A stretch of 64,000 bases of DNA from Brachynemurus nebulosus (taxonomy: Eukaryota > Arthropoda > Insecta > Neuroptera > Myrmeleontidae), in NCBI GenBank assembly GCA_035578155.1, contig JAPWDM010000001.1:80643561-80707560 (forward strand), in the 5' to 3' direction. This document shows positions 26,475 through 39,753 of the stretch, piece after piece; within the stretch, counting starts at the first letter, position 1; every line of letters starts with the position of its first letter. A program made the translations under genes and the position numbers. Below the pieces are notes generated by a model. It made no database searches. It was not told the DNA's origin and saw only the letters and a program-made list of their open reading frames with translations.

Positions 26475-26603
26475 CTGAAAGGGAAATAACTCATCCTTTT
26501 GAGGGGTGACGCGACTGTTAACTCCGAAAAAATTCCTGCGTCTTTAGTGTCTACAGGGCGCTATGAGTCACCCCGCAAAAGGGCGAGTTATTTATTTTAC
26601 ACC

Positions 26604-26606
<3 letters not shown>
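26473..26606. mobile_element. ~134-bp palindromic MITE bounded by TA
   Basis: Left arm AAATAACTCATCCTTTTGAG plus GGGTGAC pairs with right arm GTCACCCCGCAAAAGGGCGA plus GTTATTTA. The right terminus reads ACACCCTG then TA, a mariner-like end (CAGGGTGT). Both sides are (TA)n tracts, consistent with TA target preference or with tract growth from the target site. Confidence 0.65.
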
Positions 26607-26641
<35 letters not shown>

Positions 26642-26688
26642 AAATTGCAACGAGACCATTTCTGTACATGGAATATTTTTTGAAAATT

Positions 26689-26786
<98 letters not shown>

Positions 26787-26850
26787 CATTTTTGTGCTGC
26801 CTTCTCGTCGTATATGCTGTACATAGTCTAATTGTTTCTGTGAAAAATTC
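26607..26850. repeat. (TA)n tracts and reversed lead-in block
   Basis: TA tracts at 26,607-26,640 and 26,690-26,783, then ATCAGACATTTTTGTGCTGC and a diverged reverse copy of the ATTAGACTTATACAGCC block ending near 26,850. Confidence 0.8.
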
Positions 26851-27012
26851 GACTAAAAAATGCCCAAAAAGCCATGTTTCAGGTATCAGACTGTTTTCGA
26901 ATGAGTTATCGTGGGGTAACATGATATAATATGTATATATATTAAGGCGAATGCAAAATTATTATATAATTCCAATACAAAATTTCAGCCCTCTAGGTTT
27001 ATTTGGGTGACC

Positions 27013-27015
<3 letters not shown>

Positions 27016-27103
<88 letters not shown>

Positions 27104-27124
27104 TATATATTATATATTATATAT

Positions 27125-27190
<66 letters not shown>
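27016..27190. repeat. Long (TA)n tract, left arm
   Basis: About 175 bp of TA alternation with a TATTATATATTATA patch. It is mirrored by the tract at 31,846-32,065. Confidence 0.95.
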
Positions 27191-27193
<3 letters not shown>

Positions 27194-27399
27194 ATTATAT
27201 CTATAGATATATAAAATATATATGTTGCAGCTATATTGTCAAAACCGTTTTATTATAATAACGCTAGTCAAATTATAAAAAAACCAAATATTGTCAACTG
27301 ATGTTGTCTTTTACAATACACCTAATAAATTTCAGTGCTATTATAATTTCGCTAGACTTATTTAGAGAAATTGTGAAGTTTGAAATTAATTGGTACCAA

Positions 27400-28020
27400 A
27401 ACTACTAAACCGATCTCAACAAAATTTAGTAGAAATATTTTATGGCTTAGAATAACTGATAGGATAATTTATATGTTGGGTGAAGGTTCCTGCGGGATAT
27501 TAATACGAAACTAATTAGTGTAAAACTACAAAATTAATTTCAATTAAATTTAGTAAGGACACTTTTATACTTTGGAATAACAGAAAGGAAATTTTTATCC
27601 CGATTAAAGGCTCCTGAGGGATACAAATTAAATTATTCAGTCAGGTCAAAATTACTGAAGCGATTTCAGTTTGGTTTCGTATATAAACTTATACACTTTG
27701 GAATAACTGATAGAAACATTTTTATCCCAGTTAAGAGTTCCAGTGGGACACACACTAAATTCTTGAGTCAGCTCAAAATTATTGAACGAATGTCAATTAA
27801 ATTTGATTTAGATACGTATTTATATGATATGCTTTTTAATAACTAACGGAATAATCTATATCCCGTTTGAAAGTTCCTATCGCCTACTATTACGATAGGA
27901 AATAATACCAAAACTACTGAAACAATTTTAATCAAATTTAGTATTGGCATATACCTTAAAATAATAAATATATGGTATACTTTTTATACAGATTGAATAT
28001 TCCCGTGGGAAATGAGCTAC
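27400..28020. repeat. ~125-bp tandem repeats, left arm
   Basis: Units contain TTGGAATAAC, TTTTTATCCCGATTAA, GGTTCC and a GGGATAC-like segment. The TTATCCC landmark, or its diverged equivalent, occurs near 27,472, 27,595, 27,722, 27,856 and 27,990. The repeats are diverged. Confidence 0.7.
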
Positions 28021-28289
28021 TATTTCATAAATTAATTATTAATGTTGATTTTCTTTAGATTGTTTATTGATTGACTAAAGAATTTAGAAATAATATTAAA
28101 TTGCTGCTCCGTTTTTTCCGAGATATCGTTCGCTAGGAACATGGGATTTATTTTAATTATATCAAAGCGGTTGAACTACTTTATTGTGAATTAATATGTA
28201 TAATAGTTTTATCCCGGTTTTTTAAAGGAAAAACCGGACACATAATAAGATTTCAATTTAGAATATTTTTCAGCTTTTTAGTCGAATTT

Positions 28290-28407
28290 TCTCCGAAAAA
28301 TTAGACTTATACAGTCTATACGATAAGAGCTGCGAGAGGCGAGAGTAGGGGCGCTATCCGTTTTCGGACCCGTAGAACACGAATATGTAGAAAAAAAAAA
28401 TGTCTGA

Positions 28408-28489
<82 letters not shown>

Positions 28490-29990
28490 CCCGCCACCTT
28501 TTAATTTGTGTAGGGCCCCCCTATGGAAGTTAAGAGATGAAATTTGGTAAATGGGGCTCATTTTCGAGGCACCTCATACTATCAAAGTGGGGTCAAATTT
28601 TGGGCAAATTTTTTTTCTGACCCGACTTTTAAGGGGGTGGTGGGGGGCGGAAAAGCAATAAAACTTTTCCAAACCGGTTTTAAATAATGTTTCGGTCAAT
28701 TATCTACAACATATCCAAAATTCAGCTTCCTAGGATGATATGGTGGGAGTAGAGGGGGGAAAAACGATTTTCGCTGGATCTAACAGGCCCCCAGCCCCCC
28801 AGAATTAACGTAGAGGGTTGAAATTTGGTATGTTGATAAAGTTCGTACCTAGGTTGTGCTTTTTGGAGGTTTTAATATTTTACCTCCACCCACCTCATTT
28901 TTAAGCTACAATTTCATGCATTTTCGACGTTTTCGAAGTTTGTACCACTCGCACAGGTCACCCAAATAAACCTAGAGGGCTGAAATTTTGTATTCGGATT
29001 GAGTTAGTATCAAGGGGGTGCCTTTTGGGGGTCTCGACTTTTAACCCCTACCCCCACCATTTTTATACCCAAAAGAACATGATTTTTCTTGTTTTTTAAC
29101 AGTTTCGTTCGGGTCAAAATCTCCCCAAATAAACCTAGAGGGCTGAAATTTGGTGTACAGGTTAAGCTAATAGCCAGACACTGTTTTTTGGAGGTTTCAA
29201 CTTTTAACCCTTACCCCCACGATTTTTACGCCAATATTTCCTTAATTTTTTTGCTTGTTTTCTAACACGTCTAGAGACTCCATAAGGAAACCTAGAGGGC
29301 TGAAATTTTGTACGTGTATTCAGTTAGTATCCAGCTAGTACCTTGTAGGGAGTCCGCATCACTTTTCCCCCCACTTCTCCCATTTTTACATCGGAATTGA
29401 ATGCTATTGTTAAATGTGTTTTAAAAGTATTATGTTTATTCTAAATACAAGTAGGCGAATAGTAATTTTAAAAATTTAAAAAAAAGTGAACTTACTTTTA
29501 TGACAAATGAAATACATACATATTAAGTAATTTAAAAATGTTATTAAAGTCACTGTTTATTTATAAATTAGGAATTTTGGATTTTTAGTATTTATAAAAT
29601 AGAAATTTTGAATTTTTTTGGAAAGAAAAAATATCTTTATAAAGGCCTTCCAGTTTACAATTTAAGGTCCTTTTTTAATTTTTAAAACTAAAACATAAAG
29701 GCAATTAGCGGATAAACATGGGCAGGAATGTCCTCGTACGAATTGTGTTGGCTTTTTTTCTGCTACCTGTTTTCGGCACAAAATTGAAATTTACTGAGAT
29801 ACAGCCCTTAAATACTTAAAACCTTTTTTTAAAGCCTCGATCAGCCGAACACTCATCACCAGTTTTGAAACCAACAAAATGACAATTCGGTTGTAGACTT
29901 TCAATCACATTTCGCTTGTAGACATTCAATACCGAAGATGAAGGGGAAAATTCGACTACCGTGATGGGGCCCCGCTGCTCACGGCGTTTT
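28290..29990 (+). repeat. Tandem-repeat element with (TA)n, copy C
   Basis: The best preserved copy. The lead-in block (28,290-28,405, including CGCTATCCGTTTTCGGACCC) is followed by a (TA)n tract (28,406-28,485), then units starting near 28,815, 28,974, 29,133 and 29,287 with AGAGGGCTGAAATTT and a following T-rich and CCCCCACC-rich half. The distal block carries GTCCTCGTACGAATTGTG and a CCGTGATGGGGCCCCGC end. It matches copy B closely in order. No protein is recognised. Confidence 0.85.
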
Positions 29991-30764
29991 ATTATTAGCT
30001 CGAGCTTTTTATTATTAGCTCTAGTAAAATTTTCATTAAGAGGTAGTCTAGGGTTTACAGCTTAGATGATACTAATATAATCTGGTTTATATCGCTGATG
30101 AGTCTTCCCATGACATACAAATTAAAATTCTTGTACTGTGAAGGACATCAGGGTTTTCTTTTGAAATTCACATAAAAATATCTGATTTATAGCATACGGA
30201 TTGGGAAAAAGAAATCAAACAATAGCATTCACTTAAAAAAACATAAAACTATGTATTTAAAAAAAAAAAAGTATTCTTCATCCGTTATGTTGAACTGCCC
30301 CATACCATATGTTCAAAATTTATATTTAAAGATCGACTAGACCGATGAGGGTGTTTGGATCATTGCACGAAAAATTTACAAAACCATCAAGTAATAAAAT
30401 TATTATTATATTATATACTTGACATAAGAGAAAAACGTGACAAACTGATCAAGTTCTATTTAATTTTAATTGTTCGGAAATTACTATGTAGCTATACCTC
30501 ATTTCAAATACAATTAATCCTGAGTTATCGTTAAAAAATTAAATAATTCTTATATTCGAAACAAATCAATATTCTATTCTTTTCTAAAAACAAACTGCAA
30601 CTTTAAAATTTACGTAAATTCAATAATAAAAGAGATGGTTAAATGTAAGTAAAATGAACCGTATTTGAATTTGAATATAGGTTAAGTATACAATATAACT
30701 CTTGTGTGTAATGATTAGTTTATTCCCCACGGGGACCTTTCGTATTTATATTCCCCAGAATCGT
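29991..30764. other. No recognisable gene
   Basis: AT-rich unassigned DNA within the palindrome spacer. TTTTATTATTAGCTC is duplicated at 29,988 and 30,007. Confidence 0.4.
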
Positions 30765-31640
30765 TTAGTCGGGATACGCACTATGCCACCAGCTATTCCA
30801 AAGCATGTGAGCGTCAGTACTGAATAGAATTGAAATCGCTTGCCTAGTTTTGACGTTATTGAACAATTTATTAGGTTTCCCATGGGACCCTATAATCGGG
30901 ATAAAAATTTCCTGTTTGTTATTCCAAAATATAAAAGTATTCATATCAAATTTGATTGAAATGGAATCAGTAGTTTTAACATTAATTAGTTTCATATTCA
31001 TATCCCTTAGGAACTTTTAATCGGGATACAAACTATCCCAGCAGTTACTCTAAATCTAAATTAAATTTAATTGAAATCTGCTCAATAGTTCTGACGTGAT
31101 TGATTAATTTATTTTGTTTCCTGAGGGAATCCTTAATCAGGATGAAAATTATCGTATGTGTTGTTCCATAAGGTATAAGTATCCATGCTAAAACTGAATG
31201 AAATCGTTTCAATAATTTTGGGCTGACTGAATAATTTATTTGGTTTCCTATGGGAACCTATAATCGGGATAAACATTTTCTGTTTGTTATTCCAAAGCAT
31301 AAAGGTATTCATACCAAATTTGATTGAAATCGGTTTTGTAGTTTTGATACCACTTAGTTTCGTATTCATATCCTGTAGGAACCTTCAACCAGGATATAAA
31401 TTATCCTATTAATTATTCTAAACCATATAAGTATCCCCTCAAAATTTTATTGAAATAGGCTTAGTAGTGAAGACATTATTTATTTTAGTATTCACAACCC
31501 ACGGAAACTTTTAAACGGAATAAAAATTTCTTATCGGTTATTCCAAAGCATATTTATGTAAATATCTAAACTTACAAAATCGATTCAGTAGTCTTTTGAC
31601 ATCATTAGTTTCGTATTCATATCGTGTTTACTTATACAAT
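30765..31640. repeat. ~125-bp tandem repeats, right arm
   Basis: TCGGGATA or its variants occur near 30,770, 30,896, 31,022, 31,139, 31,264, 31,391 and 31,513, spacings 117-127 bp. Each unit also holds ATTCCAAA and AAATTTGATTGAAAT. This pairing of GGGATAAAAA with CCAAATTTGATTGAAATCGG is a motif combination known from ends of insect dispersed repeats, here amplified in tandem. The minus-strand open frames follow the repeat period and are not convincing genes. Confidence 0.75.
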
Positions 31641-31845
31641 ACATATTTTCCTGTAAGGTGATTTGGTTATATTGCCAAAAAGCATTACACTTCACAATTT
31701 CTCTAAATGAGTCTAGCGAAATTATAATAACACTAAAATTTACTAGGTGTATTGTAAGAGACAACATTAGTTGACAATATTTGGTTTTTTTATAATTTGA
31801 CTAGAGTTATTATAATAAAACGGTTTTGACAATATAGCTGCAACA

Positions 31846-32420
<575 letters not shown>

Positions 32421-32735
32421 TGTTAAAATAAATTCGATTTTTGTCAAAATTTCCCCAGATTCGAAACTTTTTGAAACATTTTTTATACTATTGGAAAGAA
32501 AAGAAAAAACCACATAAAAAAGGTTTTTAAGTCATTATTCTGTGTAAACTGATTTCCGAGAAAAATTAATTCTTGCATACGGAAATTCGCTAAGTTATGC
32601 AGGATGCTGCGATAAGGGTATTTGAGCTAAAACTAACAATTTGTTTTGGGAAGATAAACTGTATTATGATATAATTTTTTCCACATCTGTTTATGAAATG
32701 CATCATGTCAATGATTTTCAAAAAATCAAAAAACG

Positions 32736-32739
<4 letters not shown>

Positions 32740-32796
<57 letters not shown>
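32740..32796. repeat. (TA)n tract
   Basis: TA alternation of about 57 bp. Confidence 0.95.
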
Positions 32797-32798
<2 letters not shown>

Positions 32799-33065
32799 TT
32801 ATGAGGTCTACCAATGTCCGGCGGTCCCAAAAGCGCCAAAAATAAAACTACCCAACCGATTTTGAAAATTTTTTCATCTTTTAAAAGTTAAATCTTTTAA
32901 ATGCATATATGCTATAATATACGAGATTCGTCAGGTTTCTGGGGACCCAAAATCGCTAAAAATTAACTACTTAACCGATTTTGAGAATTTTTTCACAGTT
33001 AGAGAGCTAAACTATTTTAGATGGATACAGATTGTTTATGAGATTCGCGAGTGTCCAATCTTTGG
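32797..33065. repeat. Two ~130-bp diverged direct repeats
   Basis: GGTCCCAAAAGCGCCAAAAA followed by CCAACCGATTTTGAAAATTT is echoed by GGACCCAAAATCGCTAAAAA followed by TTAACCGATTTTGAGAATTT about 130 bp later. Confidence 0.6.
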
Positions 33066-35545
33066 AAATTCATTATGTTATGCAGATGCTGCGACATAGG
33101 TATTTTTTTTCTGGCAATTAAGTTTATATTTACCCAAAAATAAAACAAAAAAAAAAACAGCTGTCTGTTGAATTCACATTCATCAAACGCCCGAAGTTAA
33201 AATAGTCGTAAAGTTTTCTGAAATTTTCTAATTTTCTGGATAAGTTTCGTAATTTTTCTTTCCGTAAGAACCTTCTACAAAATATTAAAAAACATCAGAT
33301 CAAATAAAATTTTTAAGAGTATAAATTTGTTTTATTTAACACGAATACAATCAAATTAAGTAAAACTGTTATATCTTAAGGTTTTTCTTTCTTTTACTTA
33401 ATTCTCTTTTATTTGATATAAAACTAGACTGCATTTTGCCAAACTAATAAAAGTAAAAAGAAACACGCAGAAGATTTCTTATGGATTACTAATCATAAAA
33501 ATAAATAAATACATAAGATTGGACTAAACATATTAACATTCTAATTTTTTTCACCTCTTTTCAGCTCTCTTTATACGTAAACATTTATTATTTTTTCTTT
33601 TACCAAGAATCAGTAAAGCTGTTAGTGAAAAAGAGAGAGAAAATAAAACTTTAGTTGTCCCTTGATTTTTATTATATAGCGTTGTTTACAGTGATATTAA
33701 CTTTTTTAACTTTTAAAAGAAGTTTTGTATTATGCTTTTGTTCACACAGACGAAGAATTTTGAAATGAAAATTTTATTCTCTTATTATTTTGTTGAGAAA
33801 TATTCAAGTGAGAAGAAAGATTTGTTTAGTTATAATAAGTCTTTTTAAATAAATAAACAAAAAAAAGTTTTGAACCCTTAGTACTAGCGTGAAGTACTTT
33901 TGTAAGTTATTCTTTTTCATATCTAGAATTACTAATATATTTCATATTTACTTTTAAAATTTATACAAAGTTATAGCAGGAAAACTTCCATCTTGTACTC
34001 ATATATAAGTATTACTGTTTTGTCATTATGTAGGTACTTACGTTTTTTAAAAAGGTGTATTGTAAATTTATATTATTTTCTATATGATGAAAAATAATGC
34101 CTCAACTGTGTAATAAAAATACCCTGCCGCAGGAACCTGTTTAACTTACAAGCAAAAGTTTTAGAATGTCAATCCGCAATTTTGATGAAACTTGGTACAT
34201 GTGTAGTGCAAGCAGTAGTAATAACAGACCCATATTTTTTTTATCTGCCACCGTCGTCATTTAAAGAGTGAAATCACCCCCCAAAGTTAGGGTAAAATTT
34301 CAATTTTACTTAATAACTTGAAAACGACGGCATATAGAAAAAACTTTAAATTGACAAAAGTCTTTATTTTTAGAGAGCTTTCTATTGATATGTATAAATC
34401 CAGGGTCGCACCTACTGGAGGGGTTGTTCAAATAAAATTAAGGGTAAATTTTGAAAAAGGGTGGATATGCTTTGGTATATTAAAATTTTATTAGCGCATA
34501 CGGTAAACGTTATAGTGATTGACACCTTAAAGTAAAATTGTTCTTAAAACGACTATAATTTGGAAAGTATATTGATTTTATAAAAATCAAAAGCGTATTG
34601 GGGAGACCATATTGTCTATTTTCATGAAGTAATCATCTAAATCAGTTTTATAAAGACAGATATATAAATAAATTAGTAAAAATGAACTAATGTAGAATTT
34701 TCAGTAATTGACACTTTGAAGATAATCATTGACAGTCGGTAGATTAGTTATTGACATCTTTTCCTTTTTCAGAAATACCATACTTATGAGAAAGAAAGCA
34801 ATAGGAGCATTAATGAAGCAATTATACCTAATACCTAATAATTATAATACCTAAATAAACATTTATTTTAGAATTAAATTATAATACATAGGTGAAAAAT
34901 CATTGTCCGATATATGTAGATACTTTAGAAAAAAATTTATTGTCTTACATTTACGTAAAAGAAATTTTGTTTTACAAATAAAATGAAGTAATTCATTTGT
35001 AGCATAGGCAGGCACTCATTTTTTTTATAGACAACTTATGTTTCTAAATACCTACTTCCTTTTTACTCATACCCTTCATGACAGCTTGGATGGCTAACTC
35101 TAAATTAACCTCAGAATATTGTTTTAAATATGGCAGGTTCTTTTTAACCTTAAGCATATCTTCCAATTAAAATAACATTAACCACATGTTGCGTTACGAA
35201 TAAAAGTAATCTTGACGCTTATGGTAGATTTTAATACTAACAAGCAACTAACGAGTCTTAAGACAGTCATTGACAGCCGAATTATAGTTAATGACAGATG
35301 ACAATAACTGTTAATTGATAAAATTATCGCTCTTATAGTTATTGACTCCCCCTGTTATAATGACTATTTGGAAGTATTAAAGTCGTGACAGTCGTAAACA
35401 CCCCAAAAAATAATTAAAATATTAACTTATTGATACTAAAATACGCAATTTAATATTTGTTAACTTATAATGTATTCATATAAATTCGAAAAAATTTAAA
35501 TTGTTAGCACAATCTGCATACAAATAAAATATTAGAACCATCCGC
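33066..35545. other. No recognisable gene
   Basis: AT-rich. 34,165-34,485 is a copy of the dispersed family with TGAAATCACCCCCCAAA. From 34,500 to 35,400 ATTGACA-type heptamers recur irregularly. No coding frame longer than about 60 codons is seen. Confidence 0.45.
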
Positions 35546-36194
35546 TTAAGGGGGGGGGGGGGTAAGGTTTTAAAAGTGAAAAAAGGCATATTTTCATGAT
35601 TTTTTTTTGGAGATATGAATAATGTTGGCTTATTTATTTCATATACACGTTATAGTATAACATCTGAAGTATCTTTGAAAAAATTATCAATTACAAATAT
35701 CGATAAATAAGTCTGTGACAGCGAATTTCCGGAGGCGCCTCGAAAAAAAGTTGTTTTGCGGTGAACATCATAACTTGGTACCGGATCATCCGAGACAAAA
35801 AAATCGATATGCGTTTAAAAGGCGATATGTTTAACTAGGGAGTCAGGAAGAGTTTTTTGTATTTCTTCGATTTTTTTATTTTTGGCAGCATTTTGAAGTG
35901 AAAAACGCAATTTTTGCTAAAAATTTCGGTTAATTCGTTATTATAAACTGGAAAAAAATAGCAAAAAAAAAAAAAACTCGACCTGATTACCTGTTGATTT
36001 ATGTGTAGAAACAGTGTACAAAATTTTAACAAAATTGGTGAAGTAGATTTTGAGTTATGAGTTATGTATTTAAAATGTTCACGAACTTCAAAAATGTTGT
36101 TTGCGAGAAAATGGCAATGACATGTTGTACATTCAGAAAAAAAACTTAAAAAAAATAAAAAAAAAAGTTTAAAAACCTTACCCCCCCCCCTTAA
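35546..36194. mobile_element. TTAA-bounded MITE with G/C-tract ends
   Basis: The left end is TTAA (35,546-35,549) then 13 G and TAAGGTTTTAAAA. The right end is the reverse complement, TTTAAAAACCTTA, 10 C (36,181-36,190) and TTAA (36,191-36,194). The 641-bp body has no transposase; the minus-strand 120-codon frame spans low-complexity sequence. A TTAA duplication is the signature of piggyBac-type transposition, but the G/C runs are not the usual piggyBac end. Confidence 0.75.
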
Positions 36195-36308
36195 CAATTT
36201 TTTTACATATTTACAAATTTGGATGTAGATTACAAACGCGACTATTAAAACAGTTACCGACAGAACGTTTATAAACCTTTAGTAGAATAGCTGAGCGGGT
36301 TCTATGAC

Positions 36309-36380
36309 ACAGTAAAACCTCAATTATCCGGACTACTTTTTTGACCGTGTTAAGAACCGTGTAGTTTGGGGTCCTACTGT
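36309..36380. repeat. Pogo/Tigger-like mini-insert in TIR
   Basis: ACAGTAAAACCTCAATTATCCG at one side and GGGGTCCTACTGT at the other are imperfect inverted ends of the kind seen in pogo/Tigger MITEs (ACAGTA...CCTC...TTATCCGGAC). The mirror copy is at 46,833-46,904, so it was present before the arms were copied. Confidence 0.45.
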
Positions 36381-36626
36381 ACCTAGTGTATGAATTGACC
36401 TTTGACCCGGCACGTACCAGGTACATGTATTTAAAATTTGTTGTTGACATTTGACCCCACACGCGCTCATACTGTTAGCCTTGAAATTCGTAAGAGATGA
36501 GTCATTACCCGCAATCAAATTAATTTATGTTAACCCATTATGCGTCATCACAATTTACTTATCACAATTTGGTTTTGTGTTAACCTATTATGCGCCGGCA
36601 CTGACGTAGTTTTTGAATGCAAACCT

Positions 36627-37115
36627 AACGCATGCGCAGACTGAATTTAAGTACACGACGCATGCGCAGACTGAATTTTAGGCCAAAATTTGATAGATGG
36701 GGTACACTACCGCGTCAAAAATGTGGGGTTACCCTAACTCGGGGGTGGTCCCAAACTTTTGACACCGTACTGTACTTAAATTTTTGGTACACTGCCGTGT
36801 CAAAAGTGTGGACCCCCCCTGAGCAAAAAGGTATTCGATCACTTTTTGAAGCGTACTGTACGTGCAAACCTTAACCCCAGCACGCGCTTGCCTTAATTAC
36901 GTCATCTTAAACGAACTATCACGTCAAAAAATGTGGGGAATACCCTAACTCGGGGGTGGGCCCGAATTTTTGACGCCGTACTGTACTTAAATTTTTGGTA
37001 CACTGCCGTGTCAAAAGTGCGGGTCCCCCTGACCAAAAAGGTGTCCGATCACTTTTTGAAGCGTACTGTGCTTATTACGTGCAAATCTTGGCCTCACTTA
37101 ACTGCGTCATCTTAA
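36627..37115. repeat. Subterminal direct repeats
   Basis: GACGCATGCGCAGACTGAAT-type 27-bp units are doubled at 36,627-36,680. A ~210-bp unit (CCTAACTCGGGGGTGG, CGTACTGTACTTAAATTTTT, GGTACACTGCCGTGTCAAAA, GATCACTTTTTGAAGCGTAC) is doubled at about 36,700-36,905 and 36,906-37,115. The mirror copy is at 46,098-46,586. Confidence 0.75.
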
Positions 37116-38797
37116 ATTGGGTGCGGTCGCTAACGATAAATTTTGTCGGGGGCGGACTGTACCAAGCGCTAGATTTTAAGATTAGACTCCGGGGTCCAGA
37201 TTTCTGACCGCTACTGTACTGTAAATCGAGTGTCTACTGTACTTTTCAACAAGTTTAAGCCTGTTTTCAACAAAGTCAGCACTTTTTTAATTTGTTTATT
37301 TATATAAGTTTTAATTTAAAAAAAATGTTTATTTAAGATTTTGATGACTCAGCAATTTCTTTGTTTGGATTTCAAATACGAAATAGTCTTCTTGGAATTT
37401 TTAATTTATGGCCTGATTGTTGAATTATAATTATAGTATGATTCATACAAGCGGGGATTTTTGTTATATTTGTTTATTTATATAATAATTTTGGATCATG
37501 TAATAATTTTAAAATTGTTTATTTAAGATTGGGAGGCCGCTAAATTTTGTGGGGGCACTGTACCAAGCGCTAGCCGCAATCATGACTTCAGACTCCAGAC
37601 TCCAGACTCCAGATTTCTGACCGCTACTGTACTGCCGGAAATTTGGGTGTCAACTGTACCTTATGGGGATTTTTGGTATATTTAACCTTGGAAAATTCCA
37701 GGAATTTTTATCAGTTTTAAAATAAACAAACAACTAATAATTAAATGTTTATTTTAGCTGAATTATGATCATATGACTCATATATGGAGTTTTTTTGGTA
37801 TAAGAAAGATGATGTCATGGAATATTAATGAGTTAAAAAATTGTTTAGTAAAAAATATCACCCATTGTAGGCCTCAAGCAAGAAATTATTTTTATCAGTT
37901 TTAATACTTTAACATTTAACCTACAGTGACCAATTTTTTAGTTAACTAACAAAAATTCTTGAAATTTTAACAAGTTACAAAAAATATTACTTCTTATGGT
38001 GCACAACACTTTTGAATTTGACTGTAGCACAAAACTGTTTCTATATCAAACGAAAATTATCTGAAATAATTCAGTATGTACATATGTATAGACTCTATAT
38101 ATTAAAAATATTTTATGTATACACTCTGTATATTGAGAATAAGAAAGAAAATTTGTATATAATTTTAATTTTTATGAATGCTAGTAAACGAATTGTATAG
38201 CCATTTATGAATAAGTATTAAATCTAATTATAAAATAATTTATAAATATTGCAAAAAATTTGTTTAATCAGCAAAATCAATGTATATCATTTTAATACTG
38301 ATACATATTTATATTAGGGTATAATAGTATTGTATTTAACATTTTTAAACAGAATAAAAGTTCAATTTTTGGTTTTAAATTACTATGAACACGTCGCTTA
38401 ATATAAAAATGATAACAGCATTGAGTTTTACTAAATTTTTAAGTCTGTAAAATCAAAATTTTTATAGACTAGAACATTTTGAATTTGATACTTTATCAAT
38501 CATTAACATATATATAATATCATGTATATATAACTGGTGTATATTTAGTATTTTTAATAAATATTTTAGTATACAGGGTGTATCATGAAATATGCTTTTC
38601 AATTAGAATAATAAATTTCATAAGATTTTTGTTAATACTCTTATTGGTTAACGAAAGAAACTTTTTGCTGTAAAAAAATAGGGGAATTCAGGGTAATAAT
38701 TAAATAAAACGCACATATTTTTCTTTTTTTTTAAATTTTATTTATAGAATATGTATACAAAAAATTAAATTGCTTAAATGTATATATTACTAAAAAT

Positions 38798-39264
38798 CTA
38801 TTTATTTTCCATATAAAATTTTTTTAAAAGAATACAGTTTTCTAATGAGCAAATTTTATCTGAACGGATCATACAGCGTCTTGAATAATATTCATCTCGC
38901 AGATTGGAAATCTTCGGTACATCAAATATTTCTTCCAAATTCAAAATCCACGGCTGGTTTTCGGTACCATCAAACAAATTTGAAATCCATTTCTTCTTTT
39001 CACCGCCCTTGAAACTTCTTTAATATAGGTTTCAATATGGAATGAAGTTTTTTGTACGGAATAAATCCATATGACCAAGGTATCCCTTGCCAATTTCGGC
39101 AAAGCTAACGTGCAGCAACCCGTTCATATTTCTTCGGCAACTCGTTGAAATCAAACGGTGCGTCGAATATAAGATGTAATATTTCATCCGAATTTTCCGC
39201 AACGATACCAACTTCTTTAAAATAAAAAAGCTCCTTGATAGCCTTGTATGTCAAGAAACGCCAT
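38798..39264 (-). pseudogene. Broken ORF, possibly nuclease-like (left arm)
   Basis: From ATG at 39,264 the minus strand opens FLDIQGYQG and then loses frame several times before a stop at 38,798. Segments from different frames carry FDFNELPKKYE, PWSYGFIPYKKLHSIL, WILNLEEIFD and CSLENCILLKKFY. In my memory this order resembles a multicopy arthropod protein whose N-terminus (D-x-Q-G ... K-E) recalls an RNase H-fold nuclease, but I cannot confirm it. The right-arm copy carries the same breaks, so decay predates the last arm homogenisation. I give no repaired reading. Confidence 0.35.
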
Positions 39265-39423
39265 TTTTTATCACCGCTGTAGAACTGAATTTACTCACAC
39301 AATCCACAACTTTATATAAAATAATTAAAATTGGTGAGGATAGTTAATTTGTGGGATGTATCCGAAAAAGGATACCAATAGCTATTGCTAGTTGACCATC
39401 AAATTACAAACTGTTAATAATAT

Positions 39424-39753
39424 TTAGCACATTGGTGCGTACCATGTTCTTTTCACTTTAAGACCTAGTGATTTAAGGAATGCTAAATTTTCGGGTGAAA
39501 TGTGTTGTCGCTTAAAAGTTTTACGTTTAATGATCTTAGGTTTCGAAAGTCCTTTGCTAGGTTGTCTAGTGGTGGACTGCTCTGAATTGTAAATTATCAT
39601 GGTTCGAAATGCAATTGTTATACCACGAAATTGTTTTTTCAGCGAAAGAGATGTTAACTCTTTGACAACCACCGGTAAATTGACAATATTTTGTGTAAGT
39701 TTAACTATTTTATACCTTTTAACCATGATAATGTGTATGAGCCCTTTAACCAT
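39424..39753 (-). CDS. Small basic protein of the element (left arm)
   Basis: 109 codons reading outward; a second ATG ten codons in (MVKRYKIVKL) is also possible. The N-terminal half is mixed hydrophobic (QNIVNLPVVVKELTSLSLKK). The C-terminal half is strongly basic (PKIIKRKTFKRQHISPEN) and ends KSLGLKVKRTWYAPMC. There is no signal peptide or membrane segment. An identical frame is kept in the right arm (43,460-43,789). Retention of an open frame where the neighbouring ORF has decayed suggests it was recently useful, but two identical arms are not independent evidence. Nucleic-acid binding is only a guess from charge. No family is recognised. Confidence 0.4.
   Translation of the reverse strand: MVKGLIHIIMVKRYKIVKLTQNIVNLPVVVKELTSLSLKKQFRGITIAFRTMIIYNSEQSTTRQPSKGLSKPKIIKRKTFKRQHISPENLAFLKSLGLKVKRTWYAPMC

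Noticed and set aside
30765..31369. Two related 78-codon minus-strand frames as a protein family
   Set aside because: They follow the ~125-bp tandem repeat and similarity reflects the DNA repeat.
35835..36197. 120-codon minus-strand frame in the TTAA MITE
   Set aside because: Phe/Lys-rich from poly-T/A runs and extends through the terminal repeat; not a transposase.
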